A DNA stretch of 64,000 nucleotides from contig CM072155.1 in the NCBI GenBank assembly GCA_036850595.1, positions 4,573,953-4,637,952 of the forward strand. The letters are read 5' to 3'. Made by a program: the position numbers and the translations under genes. Of this stretch, positions 46,101 through 58,700 are shown in pieces (position 1 is the stretch's first letter; each line of letters begins with the position of its first letter). Below the pieces are notes generated by a model. It was given only the letters and a program-made list of their open reading frames with translations, did no database searches and had not been told where the DNA came from. This stretch comes from Rhyacichthys aspro (Eukaryota > Chordata > Actinopteri > Gobiiformes > Rhyacichthyidae).

Positions 46101-49100
46101 TTGGAATAAAAAACACGTCTCTGACTTTACGGCGGTTTGTATTTAGTCCAGTAGAGCAGAAGAGTCTCCCCAGCTGTGTGTGGACTGACCGGGACGTGAG
46201 CCTGACCACAAAAGGGAAAAACACAGCCAGGACTTCCAAAGACACCCTGGAACTGTGAGAGGAGATTATCGGAGCCCAGAGAAGTCCGGCCTCTGTCTGA
46301 ACTCTGCAGCTGCATGGGACTTGTTTGGGCTTTGTCTTGGTGTCCACACAATGTGATTTATCTATGAGTTGGTCTGGTTGATGTGGTTTCAAGTTGAATT
46401 TCCCAAGGGCAGTATCAACGGACACAGAATAAACTGCCTCTGGGTGCAATTGAGAAACAAAACACAAAGCCTGCCCCGAGAGGAAAATGTTGTTAAGGGA
46501 GGGATGTCCATAGCTAACAGTCTCTTGAAGTAAATTAATGTAGAAAGGGTTTGTAAAAATACAAATACAAAAGCAATCAGGAAAAAAAACCCTACCCCAA
46601 ATCAACAAACCTTCCCAATCGTCGCTATCAATTGAAGCAGTCCAAAAAGCATTCAACAAAAAAACATATACAGCAGTACAATACAGGATCAACCAGTAAA
46701 GCTCCAAACCAGCTATTCCTGAACCTGTGTCGAAGGTTGGTTAAAGAAAAGTAAATAGGATTTTAGAAGTTATTCTAATGACAACTGTAACCGGAGAAAT
46801 CGTTATTTAATGTAATTGTTCCATTTACACAATCAAAAGTGCATCTTTTTGGTGTTTGAACAGTGAAGACAGTAAATTTAGAACAGAAAAAGACAAAAAT
46901 GTATCAAAAACATGTTCCTCGTTTTCATATTTCTACGCCAACGCACTCAATATTCAACACTCGACTAAGGAGAACAACAAACTAACCAAAACCATAAAAC
47001 CCCAAATTAAATACAACGTGAAAACATTTACACACATACAAAATCTATCCAACAACAAATTAAAATCTAAATTACATAGCTATAAATTGCCACTCTCTCC
47101 AACCAACTCCCCTTTGGTGAAATGGTTCACCTCAACCACTCAAAAAGTGAACTATGTTCCTCAGAATACATTTGGCCGAGGACCCCCGCAACAGAACAGT
47201 AGCTCTAACACAGGAAGGAAGGAGGAAATATGGCCAGTCCAAATGCACGCCACTGTCTCAATATATTCAATAAAATGTTGACATTGTATTAGTGTGTGGT
47301 ATTTACTTAACCCTTAGCCCTGTTAAGAAAAATTTACTGCAAGATTTTTCTTTTAAACTACCTATGTTCTTGATCAATTTGTTTAATTTGTGTAATAAAT
47401 CACAATTAAAACCATGTAAATTACATTTTATCACCTGACTTTTTTTTTTAATTAAATCTAGCTTTTTATAGTCACTAAAATAATAGCATTTTAGATCGTT
47501 TATCCTGACCAAAGAATGAGAAAATAATGTTTTTATGGCTGTCTATGAGTTTACAAAATGGCTTTTTTCACATAAGGATTTCGGTGTCTGTGATTTGATT
47601 ACACCAGACACATTCCTGAAAAATATTTTTTCACTTCAACCATTCTGACTAGAAGACTCTAACTACACATTTTATTTGAGAATTTAATTGAACTGGATTG
47701 CAGATATGAATTACACATGAGGGCTAATTTGTTGTAAGGGTCACCATAGAGGTCAGTGGGGGAAGGGCGAAAATGGTTCAATTTGGTGACTGACCAAATT
47801 TTGACATTTGCTGTAGAGCAATGGGAAATTAAAGGTAAAATCATGTTTCACTTTAGTTTAAAGGAGGTGGTCAAAAACATGTTTATAATGGAAGTCTATG
47901 GTACAAATGCTGTGATCTTGTAGTTATCAGTCTCAATGTATCAGTCCCAATGTAACAGACATCAAGATACAGTGTATATGGATGAAACTCAAAAATACAA
48001 AAAAAAAATACAGCTCACAACTGCACAGATTTCCCTCAGGACGGCATACGGGTTAAAGTGTTCAGTAATACCATTTAAGAGTAATGAAATGCACATGTGA
48101 GGACCTGCCATGATACACAGATACATACATACATGGGTACTGTGCAAATACATGACAATGAGTGATTTCTCATCTGCCCAGTGTTTTGACTTGCATATTG
48201 AGCTAACATGAAATAACATATTCCAATCACTCACCAGTATTGATGCCATTCAAAGGAACCGATGTTTCTTCTCCAGCTCACAACTGCAAAGATCAGTGCG
48301 CTCCCACCTCGGATTGAACCAAACATCTTCTGTAGCTTGTTACACTCAGAAAAGGAAACAAAGCCTCCTAAACTAAGAACTCTCCTACGCCTCCTCAGAT
48401 CACAGGGGATTTGGGGTTTCTTGCGTTTGTGCTCTGGAGCACTAGCAGTTGTTTCCTTTATATAACCAATACTGTAATATTTTTCTCATCAAAATTAGCA
48501 CTTGATCGTCTTCAGTTATCAGGTGAAACAATCATCATGAACTATTTGTTTTGTCATTAAGTCATAAAAAAGTGTTGTTGGCTCTTTCCACATGTTTTTC
48601 ATTTTCCCTTCACAGTGTCCCCTGTTGAGTCTACTCTTGCTGTATTCTTTGGCAGTGAGGCATGTTTTCCTCATCAATAGAAGAAAGAGCCTATTGAGTG
48701 ACAGCTACTGCATGACTGACAACTTTCCATGCTTATCGCTCTTAAATCTGGGAGCAGCGGGGCAGGGTCCTGCTGTTAAAGTTCTCAATGCACACACAAA
48801 CAAAAACCCTGAGGTAAAGTGACAACACATATAATAGCTATTGTTGGTAATGTAATCTGCTTCCACTGAGTTTTGGAAAATGGGGTCAATAGGAAGTATG
48901 TGATAAGATTTGGAGGTGACTTTAGTTTTTTTTTTAGAAATCCAAATGCAACGTGTCAAAACAATTCTATATGAATTTTTAGATTATGTTTTTGGACTAA
49001 AGGCTGAAAATAAATCCCATTTGACAATATTGTAACATAAAATGGAATAGATATAGATTTTTTTTTAATATAAATGGTATAGCACATGACTTTTAAAAGT

Positions 49101-49159
49101 TGGGGTTTGTAGTTTTTGGCAGTGAAATTGCCAATTAAAATTCAACACCTCTATGAGCA
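43121..49159. other. intergenic, 6 kb, no gene supported
   Basis: AT-rich. Open frames at 43535-43738 (-), 45973-46707 (-) and 46856-47281 (+) are discussed under findings and rejections. A repeat with tgtgtgctgtcagtgagtgg and ctaaaggctacaagctaaaa lies at 45,520-45,620 and recurs at 55,917-56,010. Confidence 0.5.
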
Positions 49160-49410
49160 CTACGGTAGCCCTGCAGGGACATGCTGTTTTCTATAAACAA
49201 ATCTAGTGGAAACATGTCTGTGGATATATTTCGTTAAAAAAAAAACATGATTGACACCTTTCTGCAAAAATGTGGGCTTAAAAAGAAAAATAAATGTGCA
49301 AAGAGTGTTATTTTGTCACAATTATAGCCTAAAAAAAAAGCTGTTTTAAATAATATTTTAAATTTAGTTTAATTGTATCCTACAAATGTGTACACACTGC
49401 ACCTTTTAAA
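49160..49410 (+). repeat. dispersed repeat family R1, copy 4
   Basis: Begins acggtagccctgcagggaca and ends tgtacacactgcaccttttaaa, the complement of the aaaggtgcagtgtg terminus. The central gtttgtcctctctggg block is lost. Confidence 0.65.
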
Positions 49411-51789
49411 ACAAAAAGTTGCAACAAAAAAAAAAAAAGCCTGTGTTGGAACATACAAAGCCAAAAGTCACTAAAGAAATACATATGTTTAACATGTGCT
49501 TGATCTGACAGCAAAAAGCTCAGCATGAGACTTTCTTTGAACTGTACTGTGCAAAAGCTGTGACTGATGGAAGTCTCTTTTGCACAAGCTCCGACTGTGA
49601 GGGATTCCTCCGGAGTGTGCTTTTCAAGTTCAGTCATGTTTGTGTTTCTACTTGGCCTGTGATTGGTTTCAGTGTGTTACTTCTTCCTCCGGGGTACAGC
49701 CTTTTGGAATTCTTTGTCTCCCAGTTTTTGTGGATAGCTTGTGTCGAAAAGCATTGCCTAATAACCACTTACTCATAGGACTTCACTCTTCCAAATCACT
49801 CTTCAAAGCCGTCCGAAATGGTTTGCTTGATCGATAAAAATGAAGATTATCACTGTTTCCTCTAAAACAACAGTTATGTGGCAATTGGAAAAACATGCAC
49901 TCATTCAAAAAGCATGGGCCAAATGAGCTCATTCACACCCTGAGTGCTTCATTGCCAGTTGGTGTAAGTGGATGTGCCTAACAGTCATCAGTAAATGCCA
50001 TTAGATTTGAACGTTGATGGCATTAGCCTCTTTGGAAATGGATGTGATGCGACATGTGTTTTTTAAATTGACTTGGTGCAGGTTCACTGAAAGTCCAAAC
50101 TTTGAGCTCAAATAAATCTTTTCACACATACTTCAGCCAAATATAACAGCATATGGTCCACTAAATTAATACCATGCTTAAAAAGTGCTGCCAAATGTTA
50201 TAGATGAACATAAAACAGTTCTGTTAAAATGTTAGCATTGTACACAGTGGAAGAATAGTGCAACACAAGTGTGACTGAGTGGATGTGGGCGAGGTGAGTT
50301 TTTGAGGCTAGAATAAATAACCATATATGGAGAATGAAACAATCAATTTGGTAAGCATGAAAAAGTGTTCCGGTTTTTTAAAACCTCTCAGAAAACTAGT
50401 CAACAGAAAAAAAATTTGCAGGCATCAAGGCAAGTAGTGTCCTAGCGTACAGAAAGTGAACGATCTGACTGTCCATATGATATGTGATGTTAGTAGAGAT
50501 GTTTCTAGAGCTAACTTCAAAAATCACAGTGTTTACTCTATGCAGCATCGTTCTATGTGGTTCTGAGCTGAGAACACTTTGACTGTAGCAGGCACAATCT
50601 ACCGTTAGCACATGCTAGCATCCAGATGAGTTTTTTTCTTTTACTTTGGTTGTGTTTCATCTTGACATAATCTGGTAAAAATGTTGTAAAAATGTTCTTC
50701 TGGTAGTCTGGTACCATCTGGTAAATCTGGTAGTTCTTTGCCTTGTTAGAAAGTCACTTTACCAAGTTCAAACTTTGGTTATGCAACGATGATGCATGGA
50801 GAATGTCTAACCATTCAAAGTCTATAGGAGTCTTATACTAAATAAAATATACTGCATAAAAGCCAGAATCCAGGGGTGCCTCGTGGCTCACGTGGTAGAG
50901 CACATACCACATACCTCAGAGACCTGGGTTTGATTCCTGCTCTGTTCATATGCTCAGTGTAATTCTGTTTTAGACTGCAAGTTTGGAAGAAAGAACATGA
51001 TTTCTGAAACAGTAATTTAAGTGTATTTTGTACAAATATAGTAACATATTATATACACAGTGTGGTAGAGCACCTCAGTCATGTCATCTCTCACATATGC
51101 CACTGTCCCAGCGAAAGTAAAGTTTCTGTCCAGCTGAAAGTACTGTGTCAGTGAAGCATTATTCTGCCGATTTCATGTCTAAGAACCATCAAAATGATTT
51201 TGAGAATAAATATTATTAGGCTTAAAGTTATACGGTGCTATTTATGACATTTTCATTAATCTGTTGGAGAGCGGCTCAAGGAACTAAATAGTAAAGAAAG
51301 ACAAAGTCCGAAAAAAAAGACTGCTGTGACATAGAGCAGTTATGTGATATGACGTGACCTACTGGACAGGTTGAGGAGATTTTAGTCAACTGAGTTTTTC
51401 TTTGGCAGACTACATCCCAAGCTAATACAGCCTTTGCTAACTTACTTCTCATATTAGGAGTTCTCTGGAGGAAACCAGCTGCTGAAGGAGTGTTCCATTT
51501 GGTTCCAAACCCCACCTCCTCCGAAGGACTCAGTCCTCTGTTTGGCCAAAATACCAAGGATGCATCTGTGGATCCATCGTGGCCTTTCCCTACCCACAAT
51601 GCACAACAAGTGTTAAGTTAAATACAAGTGTCCATCTGCTGTGTTCACAAAATGTTTTATTTTGAAAGCATTTGTCCAATAAACTGTACAGCTCAAGTTT
51701 ATTTTTTTCTTTGGACTCTTTATTTAAGAAAGGATCCTGGCAATTGGGAAACAACCTGTGTTACCACTCCTCAATCTGCTCCTCTCTAC
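49411..51789. other. intergenic, no gene recognised
   Basis: No supported gene. A tRNA-derived SINE head lies at 50,874. Confidence 0.5.
50874..50947 (+). repeat. tRNA-derived SINE head
   Basis: An A-box-like tggctcacgtggtagagc (50,884) and a B-box-like gggtttgattcc (50,927) at tRNA spacing, so RNA polymerase III promoter remains. The two arms that should form the acceptor stem do not pair, so it is not a tRNA gene. Confidence 0.65.
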
Positions 51790-52060
51790 CCCTGAGAGCC
51801 ATTACAGTAACCCTGCTGGGACAATAGGTCTAATGATGATTTTAATTAGAAACAAAACAGTTTAGTTCACTGATATCTAAGCCTTCATGAGAGATTGTGT
51901 GTTCAAAAAAAAAGCTTTTCTCCTTCTGCAGTTTGTCCTCTCTGGGTTGTTGTAGGAACTTGGTTCTATGGAGGTTTAAATGTTATGTGTAATGCAAAGG
52001 CTATAATTTTGAGATGACTGCAATGAAAACATTCTTTTGACTAATGTGTTTGTTCTAATT
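51790..52060 (+). repeat. dispersed repeat family R1, copy 5
   Basis: acagtaaccctgctgggaca at about 51,806, then gtttgtcctctctgggttgt followed by tgtagg at about 51,931-51,958, ending in the usual gcaaaggctataattttgag segment. More diverged than copies 1 and 3. Confidence 0.6.
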
Positions 52061-53261
52061 TTGTTATAGTTAATTCAGTCTGCTCTCACTTATGTATGAG
52101 ATTTTTACAGAGCTTCACATGAGGGCATTTCTTAGCAGTGTTCAGATAAAACAGTTTCAAGTCAAACAAAATCACTTCATATGACACAAAGTTAATTTAC
52201 AAATGAGCTCGGAGTTAAGTGTGATACTGCAGAGGCATTTCGCCATAAAGTGCAAACCTGCAGCCCTGCCAAAGTCAAACAAACAGGGCCTTATCAGCTG
52301 GTACAATCAACTTATCTATAATATTTGGCATTATAATGGAGTGTATCAGAGCTTGCCAAGGATTTGTTTTGAACCGCACACAGCCTGGTCATTTAGAACC
52401 GTGCGGTGAGGCTATAAAGTGTGTGTCTAATCAAGACCCTGCAGCTTCAGACAACCTTATTTATTGCCGTGTGCTAAACTGGAACAAGCACGTACTCAAG
52501 GAAGATTGGGGGTGGCTGGCTTGCAAATCATCAGCTGTTAACTTGTCAACAAAGTCAAAATGTTTTGTTTTTTTATTCTACAGTCTGATAGACCATTTTA
52601 CTGTAAACAAAAGCAAAAGTGGACTGGAATACATTTTCATTGGACAATAGGACATTAGCTGCAATAAATTACAAATTCTACATGAAGAAGATTTTGGTAA
52701 AAAAGCCACTAACTGGATACATGTGTGCTTTCAGTGAGTGAGTAGAAAACATTGGCAAGTTGATTGATATTTGTTTATTAAAGTGTAGAGTCAGTCAAAG
52801 TTGCTGTTGATTCGTTCCATAAGACATTTTCTGATGAATGGGTTTGAAAGCAGAAGAGTGTAATAACATCATGAATATTTAAAGCAACACTTTGTTTTTA
52901 CAGGTCGGTTTGACAACAGCTGCCTCAAAGGGCTTTATCGATTGTACAAGACAACATCCCCATCCATAGAGGCCAGAGTCCAAGAAATAGAAAGCTCTGG
53001 TAGGACCAAGATAGGATGTGGATGGGATCCGGTTGTAACCAGCAATGAACAGGAGCAAGTCAGGTCAGTCCCAAAAGCATATTGATGGTACTTTGACATG
53101 AAAACGAAAGAATAATTCAACTTTAATCAACACAGTGCGCATGGCTAACTAGATACTGCTCTATGTAACTCTGAGTAATGAGGCATGTTATCTTTTGAGA
53201 CTGCATTTCTCCAAATAAACACAACTTCCCAAATATCTTTATGCAGTACATCCTAGACCTA
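52061..53261. other. intergenic, with a possible old repeat at 52,900-53,090
   Basis: The block from about 52,905 (cagctgcctcaaagggcttt, then atcgattgtacaagacaacatcc) resembles a common fish interspersed repeat with the theme gcctcaaggggctttacaat. It stays open for 58 codons on the plus strand but has no protein motif that I recognise. Confidence 0.4.
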
Positions 53262-53379
53262 GAGCCTCATTTCCACTGCGAGATCTGGCGTGGCTCGGTT
53301 CAGTATAAACGCACTCATTCTTCAGTATGAAGAAATGCACCAGACCGGACCTGACCCACATCGTAGTGGAAACGAGGCT
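53262..53379. mobile_element. short palindromic MITE
   Basis: About 19-base inverted ends, agcctcatttccactgcga against agcctcgtttccactacga (17 of 19 alike), with TA beside both ends. 118 bases, non-coding, GC-richer than the flanks. Confidence 0.75.
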
Positions 53380-55405
53380 TAATACAAGATCCATATCAGG
53401 TCTTGACTCTGAAAAGTTCCATGGTGTTGCTTTAAAGTTGTTGTTAACTAGCTGATTAGTGGATTTTTTACAAAAAACTGTGAAAAAGACCAAATCACAA
53501 TAACTAATCATTTTCGCTGGTCAAATGCAAGTAAAGAAACACACTCAAATACAAAATATGCTATAAAAAAATACATGAAGGCTTTTTAGCATTCTTGCTT
53601 CATGTGCTAATGGTAAACCACACAGCAGCTAACATAATTAAGCAGAACTGAAATCCATCACAACATTTTTTCCCCGCTGCATTTTAAGTGTCTATTTGAG
53701 TGTTTTCAACGTGTATAAATAAATAGGAAGTACAGCTGCTATTGTTCCTGCAGAGTCTATTTGTCCTTAGTTTGCTAAATATTGTATTCATATTGTAATC
53801 TGGGGAATATCCCAGATTGTATTGTGCTTGAGTAAAATAGTACTTCCCTATAGTGAGGTCAAAGGGAAATGGCTAATGAGAAAAATCAAACAAGGAAAGC
53901 TGCAGAGCAAGGACAGATAGTATCTCTCAATGGTATTATTGTTGTGTTAAGGGTCTCCCATAGGCTGAAGAATGAGCTCATGTCACCGGGGAGTGTGGCT
54001 ATTTGTCATGTGTTCCTCCATATAATCTGGACTTCAGTAAACGCATGCAGGCTCATAAATGTGACGAATGACTTCATTTGTAAATGCGTGCATTGCTGAT
54101 GTCACTGTACATACACATGATTTATGAGCGTTAGTAAAGGATTGTATTTGCATAGTCAGAATGATTTCAGTTGAGGGGAAGTACGTGGATATGAATAAGA
54201 TATCTACCAACACAAACTAATGCTAAGGCTAAGTGCATCAGCTAATGCAACAGTGAATCCCGTCTATTGTTACTATGTAGAGTGTAGTGTTTTTTTGGCT
54301 CAAAATCAAAGCTTTTTATTTACACAAGGACAGCATTCTCACTCCTTCTCAAACCTTTAAATTCAGCCAAAGAAATATTTTTGTTTCGTTGCGGCATCTC
54401 CTCCTCCTTTGTAAACTTTGAAGACACTGACCTCCATAAAAACTATGATTGAACAACTGCTACCCAAAAAGGTAATGTCTGCTGGCTACTTCAGCAACAA
54501 TGGCAAAATTCAGTGATTTTGTTTTTCAGAAATTAGCATTCTGATAATCTTTTGTGAGTAATAAATGTAATGAAACTAGAGTTTATCGGCACTGCCTCAG
54601 AAAACCCCTGGACTAAGGTTATGTTATATAATTGGATTCTGTGCAGTTTACAGCGCCCCTATTGGCCTGGCAGACACACTACATGGATCGTTTGGAATTT
54701 TCTTGCATTTTGGTGTTGTGTAAATGGTCTCTTAATGTAGCCTAAATGTTGCATTATTTATTGACTTTTCTCCTCATTGTTTGACTGCTGCAACCTTCTC
54801 ATTAAGAAAGCTAATATATACCCGCTAATCAAGCTAAGGTAAGCTAATGTTATAGATTTTACAATGTAGCAACTTGATATACTATTTAACATTTTTTTAC
54901 ATGGTCACAGATTAGGTCAACTTTTCAAGCTCCATTTCTGTTCACTATTTACTTTCGACTTAGCCCATTTAGCACATTTATACCAGCTGTCTCTGCTAAC
55001 TAGCAATGCAGGCTAAAAGCAAAGGCTCCAGGAATAATAATGACACTATATTGCAGCAATAGGATTCAGGGCCTAAGCAAACAGAAGCCTTTTAATCACA
55101 CACATTAGCTACTTCAAATTCAGCTCAGCATTTGCAGCACGGCCTCGATTTCCTCATAAACAGTACGTGCAGATTGGATAGGATAAAATGCTGAACACCG
55201 GTAATGACCGTGGTTTCTTGTCAGGAGGTTTATTAAAAATTTAAATGGAACAAGATAAAAGAAGGAAGACCATAACAATAAAAATGTGGCTATGATGGTT
55301 TTGCAACCAAAGATAGATATATGCTGCAGTCTATGTTGATGCATGATAAAGAAAACAAACAACATGCATTAACTTAAAAACCTTGACTTTTACATTTTGT
55401 GTTTG
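53380..55405. other. intergenic, nothing recognised
   Basis: AT-rich, only short unconvincing open frames. Confidence 0.5.
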
Positions 55406-55735
55406 TTTTGGGTGCACGGTAGTGCTCCTGCTTCACAGCAAGAAGGTCATGAGTTCAAACCCCGACTGACTCAAAAACAGCCTTGGATGGTTCTGGCTTC
55501 CTCCCACCACCCAGACATGCATGTATAGTTCAATTGGCATTGGCTCTAAAGTATCCCTAGTGAATGAATGAATGTGAGAGTGAATGGTTCTCTGTCAATG
55601 TTCTTCTCTAAGTGTCAGCCCTGCGACAAACTGGCCACTGTCCAGGATGTACTAAGGCCCAAAGCTGCTGGGATAGGCTTCAGCCACCCACAACCCCCAA
55701 CAGGACTAGGTGGTAGAAAATGAATGAATGATTGA
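55406..55735 (+). repeat. SINE-like interspersed repeat
   Basis: Ordered blocks: cttcacagcaagaaggtcat followed by gagttcaaacccc (B-box-like), cttcctcccaccacccagac, tgagagtgaatggttctctgt, gtcagccctgcgacaaactgg, gctgctgggataggcttcag, and a tail of gaatgaatgatt units. This is a well-known type of teleost repeat. The copy at 26,185 is the same family, inverted and truncated. Confidence 0.85.
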
Positions 55736-58700
55736 ATAATTGAGCTTTGTGCGTAGTTTGAAAATATAAGTCAAATAGACTACAATACACTTTTTATAGA
55801 TTGATTTTTGGGCTTTTTGCTGTTATTGGGCAGAGAGACAGGGAACTGACGTTAACAGACGTGAGCCAGGAGTCAAACAGTGGTCCCACTGGTCCTACGG
55901 TTACAGACTGACTATGTGTGTGCTGTCAGTGAGTGGAAAGAATGGGAATAACTCAATATTAAGCTACCCTGTTTATAAACATTAAGGCTACAACAGCTAA
56001 AGGCTACAAGCTATAAGTTACTGGATGCTTACAATTATGTAGTGCTGGACTTGAACAGGATGACAAATAACATCACATGGAAAAGTCAGAGTATTACAGT
56101 ATTGTGCAAAGGTTTTAGGCAGCTGTGGGTATAAAAAATCATTTCAACTATAAAGTATGTTTATTTCTATTAGTTTACAAAATGCTAAGCAAAACAACAG
56201 AAGACAATTCTAAAACAAATCAACATTTGGTCCGACATTGCATCAAAACAACAATAGCTCTACCAGTCCCACTGTCTCAGACAAACCAGACCAAACAGGA
56301 CTAAACCAGACCATCAAATCTTAGGCACTTAGGTTAAACCAGACCAACCAAACTATATGTGTTGTTTAAGAGCCTGTGCAGCCTCATCAAAGACTGTTAC
56401 TGTTAACCTGACATCTGCCTGAGCATAGGAATTACTCAAACCACAAAACATACATTCAAGGAAATGCATGTCACGTTTGTAGACCTAAACAAATGCATAC
56501 CAGATGAAGTAACGGACACAATATACAAACTTTAACATCTAAACACAGAACACATGTATTATTTTACTGAATGCACACAGGTGAGATGCTAATGTTAATC
56601 CTTAGACTAATACAGGAAGTGCTCAAACAGATACAGGCTGTATTGGCTGCAAGAACCTGCTGCATCTGGTCTCAATCGAGCGGGAGCTGGCCACGGGCTG
56701 CACAGCGTGTTCATCTCTCACTGGCACTTGCTGAAAGAGGCCTTTATGAGCACTTTTGGACACATTTCCGTAAGCCTAGACAGACGGACAGTTCAAGCCA
56801 CTCGCTGACATTTAAACCTGGCTCCCAACATGGCGGGTTACCTCAAACACAAACATTTAGAAGTGAAGTAAGTGTGCTGCCTAAATACCATTCCAGTAAA
56901 TAATTTAGTGGAGAACTGCAAGGTTGACAAGTTGTTGTGTCGCAATAATAAACACATGAGTCTTTTCATTGTAAATATTTCTATATTTTAGCGTAATCTC
57001 AAAAATGTAGAGTAAGTTAACATCATTTTATTTGACTTGAATTCACACATTAAAATACACCCATTACTTACTGTATTCATAATGGTTCACTTGTTCAAAA
57101 GTAATACAGTTATTAGAAAAGGTTAACTTTAAAGGTCAGGTAGGTGATATCTATCTGTAGTCAAACAGATATTGCTCTTGTAGTGTTTAGTCTGGAACAT
57201 GGGTGACACAGTTCCTCTGCTTCACAACAAACAGAGATATTCTTACATTTTCTGGTATCCCATCCCCTTATGTCCAATCAGAAGAGAGAACTTAACATTT
57301 GCAGCTGTACTCTTTCGGTTAAACAGTGGTGAAGCAGGCGAAAAGTAGCAGCAGGTAGGTTGTATTTACTACGTTTACAATGTTTGTTAGCTTAGCAGAT
57401 TTGGTTTGTTGCATTTAATTGGATTTCATTATCCTGGTTTTGATATAGTTTTACGCAAGGGATACTTGTCTTTGTGGCTGTAAACGTTACAGTCTGATTT
57501 TAGAAACTACTTCAGGAGAACTCGAAGAATAAGATACTGCAGATGTTGTATCCCAGTTACTTATAGCTGAGAATGATAGGCTACTTAGCATCTAAAAGTG
57601 TTGCAAAACATGCCAACAGCACTTTCTTATTGCAACAACAGTTTTTTTTTTTTTCAAACTGATTAGCAACCAAGCAATATGCCGCACAAGTCTGTTGCCC
57701 TCATGGTTAACAAAACTGTTACTGTACCATATTGTTATTACTGTACTGTGCTATATCATGCCCACTCTCATTGTTAATGGAGTCCTTACTGTATTGGTGC
57801 CTCTGCCTACCTCATGGTCTACCCAAAAGTACACTGTGGAAAGTTTTGTATTGTACAATTGAAGAAAATGTAACCCATCAGAACAAAATAACCCCTTTCC
57901 TTTGGTTTAAACAACGTCATATCTTTGCACTAACACTGTGTTGATTGGACATACAATCATCACCTGGGCATAAACTTTACCAAGGTTACTCGGTAAGGTT
58001 ATTCATGTGCGTTTGCAGAGTCAAGGATGTGCAACATAATGCGACAGATGGGAGAAGCAGGTGAGAAGCTGCAAATGCTTTTTAAATATAATGAACATTA
58101 CACAACAGGCCGTGCAAACACTTGAATCTTTATTTGAGCATTAGCAGCAGTACAACACAATATGACGGAGTAATAACATTGGGGAAAGGGCTTGCTGCAT
58201 TAAGCATGTATGGTTTACGGCGCATGACATGGTAGTGCATTACATTTACAAGCTACTTTATGTTTAACAGAGGCAATAAAGCACACAGGCAAGCACAATA
58301 AACTTCGTAATGGCGTACAATTGTTTTAATTGTTCTTACAGCGCCAATAATCCAGCTTCCAGCCTTAGACATGTAGTTATTTAGAGACTGTTTTGATAAG
58401 GTTGTTTCACTGTGTTCTTTGAGAGGATTAACTTGAAGCCATCTGATAAGACAAGGCTATTTTTATGTACGGGGAAACGAAAGCATAGCCTTCCATGGAA
58501 GTTTATTGATAGCAGTTTTGGGAAGAGAAAGACTGTTTGGAAAAAAACACTCTGAGAAAATCGTGATTCATGGATGGAAGTCTAAAGACCCAAGTAAGAC
58601 GCAAAACTTGAAAGCTACATTAGCATAGAAATGTATGATTAAGCATGCTATCTAGTTATTACTTAATTAGTTGCAACACCATGGAGATACAATAAGCCAT

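Noticed and set aside
45973..46707. 244-codon open frame on the minus strand, the longest in the right part
   Set aside because: No domain or recognisable motif, no exon structure, mixed hydrophobic and low-complexity content, and overlapping frames on the other strand. A chance frame is most likely, though a translated search would be worthwhile.
46856..47281. 141-codon open frame on the plus strand rich in Lys, Asn, Thr and Ser
   Set aside because: Composition follows the AT-rich DNA; no motif, no promoter or splice context.
50874..50947. tRNA gene
   Set aside because: A- and B-box-like strings are present, but the acceptor stem arms do not pair and a tRNA fold is not possible by eye. Called a SINE head instead.
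52905..53098. 58-codon open stretch after an AG acceptor-like site, as an exon
   Set aside because: Resembles a common fish interspersed repeat (gcctcaaagggcttta theme), and the translation has no motif.
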